Shown here one piece after another: positions 49,801 through 60,535 of a DNA stretch of 64,000 bases. This DNA comes from Haematococcus lacustris (taxonomy: Eukaryota > Chlorophyta > Chlorophyceae > Chlamydomonadales > Haematococcaceae). Below the pieces are notes generated by a model. The model was not told where the DNA came from. It saw only the letters and a list, made by a program, of their open reading frames with translations, and ran no database searches. The stretch is from assembly GCA_030144725.1 (NCBI GenBank), contig JASKMD010000027.1, positions 1,089,533 through 1,153,532 of the forward strand. Reading direction: 5' to 3'. Each line of letters opens with the position of its first letter. The stretch's first letter is position 1. Position numbers and translations under genes: made by a program.

Positions 49801-52800
49801 GACAGGGGGTGGCCAGGGGGGCGGCCAGGGTGGAGGGGGGTAGGCAAAGGCAGGGTCAGGCTGGGGTTAGTCGGCAGGTCAGGCCTGATGCCTGTCATGG
49901 TGTCATCACTCCCGCCCTCACCACATCCCCTTTCTGCCTCCAGATGAGCAGTGGGGTCATGACGGTTGGGAGGTTGTGGCGGTTGGGGTGTGACCAGGTG
50001 CACATCACTCCCTCCCACCGCGACACCGGGCTGTTCGCCACCTACACCTTTGAGCCGCTGTCCAACCTGGTCTACACGCGCGACCAGCAGATCACCAGCT
50101 GCAAGGTCAGCAGCCGGGGCCCGGGGGGAAGCCTGGATGCAGCTGCAGGGGGGTGAGGGGGAGGCCTGGCAGCAAGGTCAGCAGTCGGGGCACGGGCAAG
50201 GCTGTTGTCTCCTCCTGTGCCCAGCAGCTGAGTAGCAGCAGCAGCAGCAGTAGCAGCAGAGCTGCAGCAGCTGGGTGTGGACAGGTACCAGGTCAGCAGG
50301 TCAAGGGAGGGGCAGTCGTCTCTTGCCTCTTGTGATCATCACTGGCAGCCAATAGCCCAGGTCAGCAGGGGGAAGCCTGGCAGGTGCAGCAGGGGGTGGA
50401 GGGGGTATGGGCAGGGGTTATAGGTAGGGGCAAGGCTGTTGCCTCTTACCTCTTGTGGGACCCTGGACAGGCGCCCGCCTTCTTCCCCTCCTCTTCCCCC
50501 CTCTCCCCCTTTTCCTATATATTATCCGCACTTCTCCCCTCTCCCACACTCCATGGACAGGGACAGGGGCCATGGCCATCCCCCCTTCCTCCCCTCCTCC
50601 CCCACACCTCCCCTTCCCTCTTCCTTTTCTATCCGCCTTATTCTTCCCCCTCACACTTCCGCCCCCCCTTTCTTCCCTCGCACCCTTCTTTCTGCTTGTT
50701 ATATGCACTCTCCTCTTCCACTCCGCCCTTGCTCCCCTCCCCTCCCCCTCCCCCCCTCCCTCCCTCCCCTCTGCCTTCCCCAGGGGTTGGTCATGGGCCG
50801 ATTGCGCAGCGCCCAGCGGCAGCGGGAGGTGACCATCATGCGTTTCTGCCTCACGAAGCTCGGCCTGCCCCTGGCGGGGGAGATCCGCGAGCCCGGCTTC
50901 CTCGAGGGGGGCGACTTCTTCCCCGTGTCCCGTGATCTGGCTATGGTGGGTGGGTGGGAGGAAGCTGGGTGGAAGCTGGCGGGCAGCTGGGGTGGGCAGC
51001 TGGGGAGGGCAGTGGCTGCAGGGAAACCAGCCTGCCTCGGGGCCTCTGCCTACCCTGGCTGGCCTTGGGCCCGGCTGCGGAGGGCACTGGGACTGGAAGG
51101 GAAGTCAGCCGCTCACTTGGACGCTGCCCCCAGATGCGCCCCGTCCAACTGCTTCTTGGCTGCAGTTGGGCATCGGGCTGCGCTCCAACTTTGCGGCCTG
51201 CCAGCAGCTGATGGATGAGGACCTGCTGGGCACAAGGCGCTTCGCAGTCGTGCGTGATGACTTTGACCAGGCCCAGGTGAAGGGGAGGGGGGCAGAGGGG
51301 CAGGAGGAGGGAGGGTCTGCCGATCAGGAGGGAAGGGGGGAGAGCAGGGGAGGGGGGGGGCAGTTGGTGAGGTCCCTGGAGGCCAGTAGGAGGGGTGGCT
51401 GATGGTGGGTCCAGGGGACGCTGGGAAAGAGGGGGAAGGAGGGAAGGAAGGAGGAGGGGAGGGGGGGAGGGGAGCGCCAGAAGTCGCCTGCCTGCTTTTA
51501 CCTGCCTGCCTCCTCTTTGCTTGACAGCTTTTTCAATGCCTGCCTGCCTGCCTGCCTGCCTGCCGCCCCGCCCTGCCCTGCCCCAGGACCGCATGCACCT
51601 GGACTGCGTGTTCAGCGTGCTGAGTGACACCTGCTGCCTCATGCTGGCCGACATCATGGGCGCCGCCTCCCCCCTGCGCCGCCTGGTGGACGAGTACGTG
51701 AAGGACTCGGTGACTGGCCGCTACAGCCTGGCAAGGTGCGGAGCTAGGGAGGGGGAGGGGGGTAAGTGAGGGGGAGGTGAGGGGGAGGAGGGGGGAGGGG
51801 GTGAAGGGGGATTGAGAGGGAAGGAGAGAGCGTGGGGTGAAGGGGGAGAGCAGGAGAAGAAGGGGGGCGGAGACAGGCACACTCAAGAGCAGATCAGGAG
51901 GGGACAGGGAGGGAGGGTCAGGGCCGGGAAGGGGATCTGCTGCCGTTCCTGCTGCTGCTACTGCTCCCCCCCTGGCTGCTGCTGCTACTGCTCCCCCCCT
52001 GGCTGCTGCTGCTACTGCTGCTGCTGCAGGGAGGGTGTTGAGCTGAGCGCCTTCATGCAGGGGGAGGGCTACCACATCCTGCCCATCACCAACGAGCACC
52101 AGCTGGCCTACGCCTGCAATGTGCTAAACCTGGGCGACAGCCGCATCATCAGCGTGCACGCACCCAGTGCACGGCAGATCGTAAAGAGCCCACACTTCAA
52201 GGTCAGCTGCCTTACCCGCTGTCAACAGCTTCAACAACCCTGACCTGACCTGACCCGACCTGACCTGACCTGGCCTGTATTGCCTCATCGCCTCGCCTGG
52301 TCTGTGCCGCCTAACCTAACTTGCCCTCCAAACCCTGATCTGATCTGATCTGATCTGATCTGATCTGATCTGATCTGATCTGATCTGATCTGATCTGATC
52401 TGGCCATTTGATGTGAATTGGCTCTCATCTGGCTGCCTATCCCCTTGGCCCTGCCTGCCGAACCCTACACAATGTTTGCCAAGGCTTGCAGCTGCCCTGA
52501 CCCCACACTGCCCGGGCTGCCATGTGGCTGTCGGTGCCATGTGGTTGTCGGTGACCCTGACTTGACTTGTATTGAAACCCGTGAATCTAACCCGGACCTT
52601 GACCCTGGCTGTGGACCGCCGCTCAGGGTGACGTACACGTGCTGGAGTTCTCCTCGGTGACATCCATGTACGGCTCGGTGCATTGCGCCAGCCAGGTCGT
52701 GCGCAGGACGCCGCGCGTCGGCGGCGGCATGGAGAATAGCGTCCGCTTGCCGGAAGCGGCGGTACGGTTGTCGGACGCCATGCCAGCTGTCAACGGCCCG

Positions 52801-52809
52801 GATTTGTAG
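46875..52809 (+). CDS. ADI: Arginine deiminase (5' exon not resolved)
   Basis: Arginine deiminase hydrolyses L-arginine to citrulline and ammonia, a route of arginine catabolism known in bacteria, some protists and green algae. Exons: 46875-46965, 48255-48473, 48948-49031, 49599-49712, 49944-50105, 50784-50945, 51166-51276, 51587-51735, 52030-52201, 52627-52809 (TAG). All joins are phase-consistent GT-AG and encode about 481 residues; bacterial enzymes have roughly 400-420, so this form has extra N-terminal sequence. The guanidino-modifying-enzyme fold is clear: [18 protein letters not shown] near the start, NLVYTRDQQ (catalytic Asp), [10 protein letters not shown] (Glu of EGGD), [10 protein letters not shown] (His and Asp) and [12 protein letters not shown] with the nucleophilic Cys at codon 52684. 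The first exon starts in phase 2, so at least one upstream exon, perhaps with an organelle leader, is missing from my model. Introns are G- or C-rich. Confidence 0.85.
49486..49582. repeat. 12-bp minisatellite in an ADI intron
   Basis: Eight copies of CCCCCTGCCCAC immediately before the acceptor at 49598. They form a long polypyrimidine-like run that may serve as, or expand, the splice acceptor tract. Confidence 0.93.
52335..52400. repeat. (TGATC)n array in the last ADI intron
   Basis: About 13 TGATC units, preceded by degenerate CCTGACCTGACC repeats. Confidence 0.95.
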
Positions 52810-53422
52810 CTCTTGGTGTCAACGGACGCCGCGACAACCTTGCCTAGCTTTGCCAGCCGCCGGCACCGCAGTAGACATGGAGCTGCGCGTATGGCGCGGT
52901 GCCAAGTCGCTGCGAAGTCGTGTGATTGCATGCAGATTGATCGATGTCCACAACAAACACGTTCGCATGCGCAAGCTGCTGGAACTGTGAAGTTGCTGGG
53001 GAACACAATACTTAGGACCGACAGATATATTTGTGCTGTCCTTAGAGACCGGAACAACATTCTTCCGGCGTAACTTGACTGTGGCGACAATAGTTATGGG
53101 TACCTTTGCCGCTTTCACACTGCAACATTCCATGTCGAAGGCAACGGGATGATATGCCGAAGGTAACGAAATATGCATCAGTACGTGGTGCAATAAACAG
53201 AATGTGGTATTGAAGCTGCACACCGCTGTAGGAGATGGCAATGCACACAGCGCACGCTGAAGTAGACGCCACAATTCAACCACCAACGCAACTGCTGCGA
53301 AGAGGCAAAGCAACGCCCAGCTTTTGTATAACTATCAGTTTAACTAAACACCTTCCCTGATCCTTTCGCAGCAAAGCCTACAGCCAAGAGCACGGCCTGG
53401 TGGGCCTCTTCTTCACGCAATC
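52810..53422. other. Convergent intergenic region between ADI and SOD
   Basis: Both genes end facing this 613-bp gap, so it should contain two 3' untranslated regions. Composition is less GC-rich than the genes. Short frames on both strands show no known motif. Confidence 0.6.
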
Positions 53423-55759
53423 TCACAGCGCGGGCGGGCTGCCCGCCTTCGCCGCCGTGAAGTTCTCCGACACTTGCTCCCAGTTCACAATATTCCAGAA
53501 CGCGGCGATGTACTCGGGGCGGCGGTTCTGGTATTTCAGGTAGTATGCATGCTCCCACACGTCGAGGCCCAGCACAGGCAGCAGCGCCTCGTCGGCCACG
53601 CCCTGCAGCGGGTTGTCCTGCGGCCAGGCAGGGAGAGAGAGGCAGCAGGAAAGGGTGGACGTGGAGGAGCCCAGAGAGGGGGGGTGGGACCAGAAAAAAA
53701 AGGAGTGACTAGAAGTAGCAAGGCGGGGGGGAAAGGGGAGGTCTTGGGGGGAGCACGCTATGTGTGTTGCAGCCTCCGGCTGCGGCTGCTTGGCAACTGA
53801 GGCTATGAAGCCCATCCGACCAGATGGCGTCCCTCTAGGACTGGGTCTGGGGGGCTGCAGTTGTGAAAATGGCAGGGGTCCCCTAATGATGGCAGGGGGA
53901 AGGGTCTGGGGCCAGAACGGGGCCTATCCTGACCCCCTGGTGCCCTCCCCACTCCTAGGGTTTGGGTTTAGGTCTTGGGGCAGGTCAGGGCGCCAGGCGG
54001 GACGAGGCATATCTCAGGCACATCTCAGGCGGGCAGGGCGACTACCACGGCAGGGCAGGACCAGACTTGAGCACGTTTGACACGATGGAGTCTAGGCCCT
54101 CAACTGCTGAGTCCAGGCCTTATGCAGGGGTGGGGTGACCCTGACAAGCTGAGGTCAGACTTGTGCTTGGTCAACAGCTTATGGGTGCTGGCATGGTCCT
54201 CGACTCCTGCTTGGGTGGGGTGACCCTGGCAGGCTTGACGGGGGGAGGGGAGCATCAGAGGGTCCCGCTCCAGCCGCCTGGCACCAGCCCTGTGCTGCTG
54301 ACCTTGCCCCCTGCTGAGGGCTCCAGGCCTTGGTGGCTGCCTGGCCCCCCAGCTGTCCCCCCCTGGGTTGAGCTCACCTGGTTGGGGGTGGAGGTGATGC
54401 CCAGGCTGCCGTCCGCCTTCACACCCAGCCACGCCCACCCAGAGCCAAATCGCCCGGCTGCATGCAAGCATGCAGCAAGGGGTGGGGGGGGGGGGTCCCA
54501 GCACCAACCCAGGGGCAAGGGGGTGCAAGGGGAGGGAAGGGGCAGTGGCACACCATGATGCACCTGGACCCTGAAGTGTGGCTCCCTGTGGACCTACAGA
54601 AGCACTGCAGGGCGTGCAGGGGAAGGGGAGGGGCACACAGAGGCCCTGCTGGCCGTGACTGCGCTTGGAGTGACCCGGTCGGATCTGGCTACCGGTGGAT
54701 CCTCTGACCTCAGCTGCTGAGCTGTGGGGCTGAGGGCCACAGAGCTATGGGCTGTGGGCGCTGCTCAGCTGAGTCGCCGGCTGCTTGGCCACACGCTGGG
54801 CCTGCAAGGGGCTGCTGCTGGAAGGGTGTGGCTCTGGCAGCAGCTGGGGGAAGATGCTGACCCCGCTTTGCAAGGTCAGCTGGTGAGAGGGAGCATGGCT
54901 GAGGTAGCTGGTCAGGGGAGCCATGGGGCCAGACTAGCTTTGGGGGGCAGCAGCAGCCAGCAGCAGCCAGCAGCAGCCAGCAGCAGCCAGCAGCAGCCAG
55001 CAGCCATGGGGCAGCAGCCTGACTGCGCATGTGCTCAAGGTTTTGCTGCTGAGGCCCCTAGCCTTGTTCATGCTCCCTGACTTGGCCAGGCTTGGTGGGG
55101 AGTGAAGCGCTCAGTGACCCCACCCACAAGGCTGCTGTGTGGTGTGAGAGGAACATTGGCAAGCAGCTGGGCAGGCAGGGAGGCCAAGGCAGCTTTGTCA
55201 GCTCAGGCAAATAACTCCTGCCCTGTGCTTCCAGGGGCAGGACAGGGAGGCGCGCCGCAGGTGGGCCGCGGAGGCGGGTGCTGCCGCACCTGCTGCCGCG
55301 TTAAACTTCTCCTTCATCACGTCCATGCTGCCGAACGACGCATCAACCGCGGCCTTGAGCTCGTCGGACGGGCCGTTCGAGTTTGTGGGTGCGGTCATAA
55401 TCTTCCAGAAAAAGCTGTGGTTCCAGTGGCCCCCGCCATTGTTGCGCACCACGGTCGCGATGTCCTTGGGAATGGCGTCCGTGCCCACCTTCTTGTTGAT
55501 GTCCACGATGCCCAAGTCTTTCAGCTCAGGGAACTTGTCCAGCGCGTTGTTCAGGTTTGTGACGTAGGCCTGCGCGTGGTGTGCGTTTGTGTCGCGCACT
55601 AGCTTGATCGTGGCAAAGCTCTGCGTATTTGACGGAAGAACCAGCCGCGAGACTGCACACCTGGTGATGCTTGCCATGGTGGATCTGCATCGTGGTGGCA
55701 TCCACAAAAGGCTCTAGAGCGTCGAAGGCGTAGGGCAGCGCGGGCAGGGTGAATGCCAT
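53423..55759 (-). CDS. Manganese superoxide dismutase (Fe/Mn-SOD family), four exons
   Basis: It converts superoxide to oxygen and hydrogen peroxide at a single metal site. Exons on the minus strand: 55759-55661, 55569-55290, 54457-54378, 53617-53423 (TGA). The joins keep phase and give 217 residues, normal for the family. Motifs: [23 protein letters not shown] (first metal His), [13 protein letters not shown] (second His), [14 protein letters not shown] joined to DNPL, and [18 protein letters not shown] (Asp and third His). Gly in GGGH and Gln in PNQD point to the Mn type; Fe enzymes have Gln at the first place. The protein begins right at the SOD fold, so no transit peptide is seen. An in-frame upstream ATG at 55795 would add 12 residues. 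Intron lengths are 91, 832 and 760 bp. Confidence 0.92.
54955..55006. repeat. (CAGCAGC)n short array in SOD intron 2
   Basis: Tandem AGCAGCCAGC copies. The rest of the intron is G-rich and carries no exon. Confidence 0.85.
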
Positions 55760-57040
55760 CGTGTAAGATCTGCTGCTCTCGTTCTGGTGAGGCACAGATG
55801 TCTAAACTGTGTGGGGCATCGCAAACATGCAGTTCACTCTTGGCCTGCATGGCCTGCATGAATTAGGGATGGCATGCCCGCATCGACACTATCGCCCTCG
55901 CCCACGGTGCTAGTCCACGATGCTAGTCAGCGGTGAGATGGATTGCCGTTTGCGCGGAGCTAACTAAAATCTTCGACTGAAATACCTGCCTCGGAAGTTG
56001 CCTCGGAAGTCGGAACACGCAACGTAGCATCAAGCAAGCACCAAGTTGCAAGCAGCTCAAGCGCTACATCATGCTTTCCTGACCGCAAGTCATTACATGA
56101 TCGCCAAACACCCCCGCGGCGCCACAAGTAGGTATTCTCAGCGGCCGCCACTTTGCCTGCGTGTTGTCACGCTGCCAAGGTTGCCTACGTCGCGTCAGCG
56201 CGCAAGCGTGGTCATTCGAAAGGGTGGGTACACGCGTCCGCCCGCGGCACTCGCTCTACCCGCAAGCGGACCCGGCACCAGCCTGCTGCGCAACGACGTG
56301 ACCGGTACTGCGCTTGCTCCAAGTCACACCTTCAATCCTTTGTTATGGCCCCCAACAGCTGGTAATGCCAACAGTGCAAAACGAACGGACATCACATACC
56401 AGTTGTGGGACATGGCTAGTCATGCAAGCACAACAGCAGTCACGACTTGGCAAAACATGCACGTGTTTCCACAATGTCCACTCCCTACGATAAAGATGTA
56501 GAACGTTCCAGATGCAAGCGATGTGGAGCAAGCCAACATCGGTGTCGCCCATAAGTGCACCCAAACACATACCCCACGACAGTCCATGAGACCTGATGAG
56601 TGTGCAGGGTTAGTGTTAGGAACCCTAACCCTAACCCAGACGCATACCTCACGACGGTCCATGAGAACTAATGAGTGTGCAGTGCACCCGGTTCTGTGCA
56701 TGCTGCCAGGGAGCAAGGCCCTGCTGTTATCCCCCCACCAGCATATCGGCAGGGGCAAGCAGCCGTACCGTACAGACAGCCTGCACCCCTCCTCCTCCCT
56801 CCTCCCTCCCCCCTCTCCCATCTCCCTCCCCTCTCCTTCCCTCCTCCCTCCCCCCTCCTTCCCTCCTCCCTCCCTCGCTGCCCCTCCAGACAACCTCCTG
56901 ACGGAGCGACCCTCCTCCCCCTTGCCTTCCCCCCTGCCTCCCCCCTGCCCCCCGCCTGCCTCCCCCCTTCCCTCTTGTCCCCCTTCCCTCTCCCCCCCTC
57001 TCTCTTCTCTGTCCCATGGCCCCCCCCACCCTTTTGCCCT
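55760..57040. other. Upstream of SOD, no gene recognised, ending in a polypyrimidine tract
   Basis: 55760-56760 is mixed DNA. Two related copies of a motif, CCAAACACATACCCCACGACAG at 56570-56586 and CCAGACGCATACCTCACGACGG at 56636-56661, flank a telomere-like GGAACCCTAACCCTAACCC. 56770-57040 is an almost pure C/T run on the plus strand. No coding motif is seen. Confidence 0.45.
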
Positions 57041-58555
57041 CCAGGAGCCTACTGGTGCGGCGCCTGCTGTCTCAGCCCTGGGCTGGGGTTAGGGCTGGGG
57101 CTGGGGCTGGGGGACTGCAGCTGCTGGTGGGTGAGGGCGGCTAGGTCCTCCGTCAGCACCGCCACCTGCAGCAGGGCAGCAGCGGCCTTGGTGGGGGGCT
57201 CTGGGAGGCTGGGAGGGCGGAGGGAGGGGGGGCGGGGGGGGGGGGGGGCTGAAATCAAAGCTCAGTTATTGGGCTGTGGGGCACGCAGCGCCAGCTGTGA
57301 GACCCACCCACCCAGTTCTGCAGCTCAATGACCGCCTGCAAGCCTGACATCGCACCAAGCCTGCTCCCACAGCCCCCCTGCCCTCCTCAGGCCCTCCAAT
57401 CCTCCTCAGCCCCCCCTATCGCACCACCTGCTCCCACAGCCCCCCTGCCGTCCACAGCTCCTCCTGACCCCCCCCCTGTACCAGCCACCAACCCTGTTCA
57501 TCAGGGTGCAGCCAAAACAACCCCACCCTATTAGCGTGCCCTCAGACTCGGCTTGCTCCCTTTCCCCCACACACCCCAACTTGGTAAACTAGTTACGGCT
57601 AACTAGGGGCGACCTATAATAATAACACAATGGACATAAAGTATTTAAGTACTTGACTGAACTTGAATGTATAAAAACAACTAGGGCAGTGGGCCCGTCC
57701 CACATCGGACGGCCAGCAGGCAACATATGTATGTGCGGCCTCCATTTAACAACCAGCCCGATAGACAGCCGGTCAAGCAAGCCCGCCTGCAGCCAAACAA
57801 AACTATGCACGTCCAATTCCACATGCAATATGTGTTATCAGTGATGTTCGCATGCTTGCATGATGTTCGCTTTGCATCCCTTGGCATCTGGAAAATGTGT
57901 GTGAGCATGATGTCCAGTTATCACTTCTGCAGTGTGCGGTGTGTGTGGGTGCAGCAACAGTGTGTGGCAAGAGCAAATGCAATGGCAGCTGCAGTCACAA
58001 TGGCAACAACAGTGGTGCCAGCTCAGTGTCAGGTCAATGCAAGTTGGCATGGCCTGTCACCAGCCCTCATCGTCGTCGTCACATTCTAAGTGTACACTGC
58101 GGCAGCACGGAGAGGCAGCACAGACACCACATGCGAATGATGCAACCCACCCTGATGAAGTCCGTCAAGTAAGCCTGCACGACCTGGTTCCTTACGGTAG
58201 CCTTCTACTTTAATTCTTCCTTCAGCTTCTTCCCTTGTGGCAATACAGGAGCCTTTCAACCCACTTTGTCACCAAAGGCCTTAAGGAGCTTTCCTTGCCG
58301 GGGTTCAACCGTGCACTCCTTGCGTTTCGTTGCCTTTTGTAGTAAACGGTCGTTCTGCACGTTTCCAAGTTCTTGGTTTAATGGATGGCATAGGCCTTGT
58401 TCACATCTCTTTTCAGCATTCCCAACTGTCCATGACGGCATGGCAGTGCATAGCACAGATGCAACACACAACATGTCTTTCATCTGTAGCTTTAGCTCGT
58501 AGACCTCTTGTGTACCCGTAGCTTCATGCTGCCGCAATTTCCAGATCGGCTGCTG
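57041..58555. other. Mixed DNA with one possible minus-strand coiled-coil exon
   Basis: On the minus strand near 57190-57110 a frame reads TKAAAALLQVAVLTEDLAAL, similar in flavour to the coiled-coil exons of the gene at 60.5-63.9 kb and perhaps its last exon. 57590-57700 is an AT-rich island. 57700-58250 is unremarkable. The minus-strand frame at 58256-58550 (ending KLLKAFGDKVG) is non-repetitive and continues into the trinucleotide tract. Confidence 0.35.
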
Positions 58556-59838
58556 CAAGTTCCAGAGTTGCCGCAAGTTCCAGAGCTGCTGCCGCTGCTG
58601 CCGCTGCTGCCGCTGCTGCCACTGCTGCTGCTGCCCCTGCTGCTGTCGCCCTACTGTTGCTGGTGCTGCCCCTGCTGCTGCTCCTGCTGCTGCTGCCCCT
58701 GCTGCTGCCATCGCCGCAACTGCCGCTGCTGCCGCTGTTGCCGCTGTTGCCACTGCTGCCGCTGCCGCTGCTGCCGCTGCTGCCGCTGCTGCCGCCGCTG
58801 CCGCCGCTGCCGCCGCTGCCGCTGCTGCCGCTGCTGCCGCTGCTGCCGCTGCTGCCGCTGCTGCCGCTGCTGCCGCTGCTGCCGCTGCTGCCGCTGCTGC
58901 CGCTGCTGCCGCTGCTGCCCCTGCTGCTGCTGCCCCTACTGTTGCTGCCCCTGCTGCTGCCCATGCCGCCCCTGCTGCCGCTGCTGACACTGCCGCCCTG
59001 CTGCCCTTGCACCTGCTGCCCCTGCTGCTGCTGCCCCTACTGCTGCTGGTGCTGCCCCTGCTGCTGCTGCCCCTGCTGCTGCTGCCGCTGCTGCTGCTGC
59101 CGCTGCTGCTGCCCCTGCTGCCGCTGCCCCTGTTGTTGCTGCCCCTGCTGCTGCCCCTGCCGCCCCTGCTGCCGCTGCTGACACTGCCGCCCCTGCTGCC
59201 CTTGCACCTGCTGCCCCTGCTGCTGCTGCCCCTACTGCTGCTGGTGCTGCCCCTGCTGCCCCTTTTGCTGCTGCCCCTGCCCCTTCTGCTCCTGCCCCTG
59301 CTGCTGCTGCCCCTGCTACTGCTGCCCCTGTTGTTGCTGTCCCTGCTGCTGCTGCCCCTGCTACTGCTGCCCCTGCTGCTGCTGCCGCTGCTGCTGCCGC
59401 TGCTGCCCCTGCCGCCCCTACTGCCCCTGCTGCTGCTGCCCCTGCTGCTGCTGCCCCTTCTGCTCCTGCTTCTGCCCCTGCTTCTGCTGCCCCTGCTACT
59501 GCTGCCCCTGTTGCTAGCCTGGCTGCTGCTGCCGCCGCCGCTGCTGCCGCTGCTGCCAATGCTGCCGCTGCTGCCGCTGCTGCCGCTGCCGCCCCTGCTG
59601 CCCCTGCTGCTGCTGCCCCTGCTGCTGCTGCCCCTGCTGCTGCTGCTGCCCCTGCTGCTGCTGCTGCCCCTGCTGCTGTCCCTACTGCTGCTGCCGCCGC
59701 CGCTGCCGCCGCTGCCGCTGCTGCTGCTGCCGCTGCTGCCGCTGCTGCTGCTGCCGCTGCTGCCGCTGCTGCCGCTGCTGCTGCTGCCCCTGCTACTGCT
59801 GCCCCTGCTGCTGCTGCCCCTGCAGCTGCTGCACCGGC
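58556..59838. repeat. 1.3-kb CTG/CCG/CCC trinucleotide tract
   Basis: Nearly every triplet is CTG, CCG, CCC or a one-base variant, arranged in blocks such as (CTGCCG)n at 58780-58915 and CCCCTGCTGCTGCTG units later. About 59160-59260 partly repeats 58960-59060. In-phase frames stay open on both strands (Leu-Pro and Cys-Arg on plus; Ala, Ser-Gly and Gln on minus). The minus-strand frame 59845-58256 has a non-repetitive 95-residue C-terminal part, so a Ser/Ala-rich protein cannot be excluded, but there is no family match. Confidence 0.85.
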
Positions 59839-60535
59839 TAGACACCTGCCATCAGGTGCATTGGGGACGTGAGGCTCCCTCGTGCTGAGAGAAAGATGCT
59901 GAATATGTCTTACCGCATAGGCAGTGCGCAAGGTTGACGTGCACGCCACGGCCAAGCGCCGCATCCGTTAGGTGCAGCCCAGTCCAGACAGTGGACTGCG
60001 GCTGTCAGTTCCAAATGATGGACAAACCTGTGTCATGTTCATATAGGGCCGGGGCTGTACTCGGCAGGGGTTGCGTGTTTGACTGGACTGTCGGTTGACG
60101 GGCCGGCCAGACCATTCAAAACGAAACATTGCGAGTAGACGCGCTGGCCTCTACATTACCAGACCCACTACTCATCTTTATTTTTAAGGCCTCCTATTTT
60201 CAGAACGACTTTTGATCTTACCGCACAGTGACTCGCGCTGGGTTTCCTCGATGAACTATGCGGTGAAAAAGTTTTGCGAGGTCGCACGCAGAATCGCAGG
60301 CCATTCCGAGCACATTTTTCATCTTGACCCCCTATTTTTTCTTTATGTAGATGAACAGGAATGCCTGTAATTATAGTTGGCGCAGGATATAGAAACAAGG
60401 CTGAAAGAAATCTAGGCTGGGGTTTGGTTTGGGTGTTTACATCCTATATCCTGTCCCTGTTGACTGCATCCCAACAGGCCGGCCACTCCCCCCCCTCCCC
60501 CTCCCCCCCTCCGCCACGCCCCGCCCCCCCCTGCC
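59839..60535. other. AT-richer spacer, no gene recognised
   Basis: 60110-60420 is clearly less GC-rich than its neighbours and contains TTTATTTTTAAGG and a run of T at 60336. Such islands in this window are usually transposon remnants, but no inverted repeats were found. Confidence 0.4.

Noticed and set aside
49476..50156. Single 226-codon coding region at the ADI locus
   Set aside because: It merges two real exons (49599-49712 and 49944-50105) with intron sequence that happens to be open, preceded by a Pro-Ala-His minisatellite.
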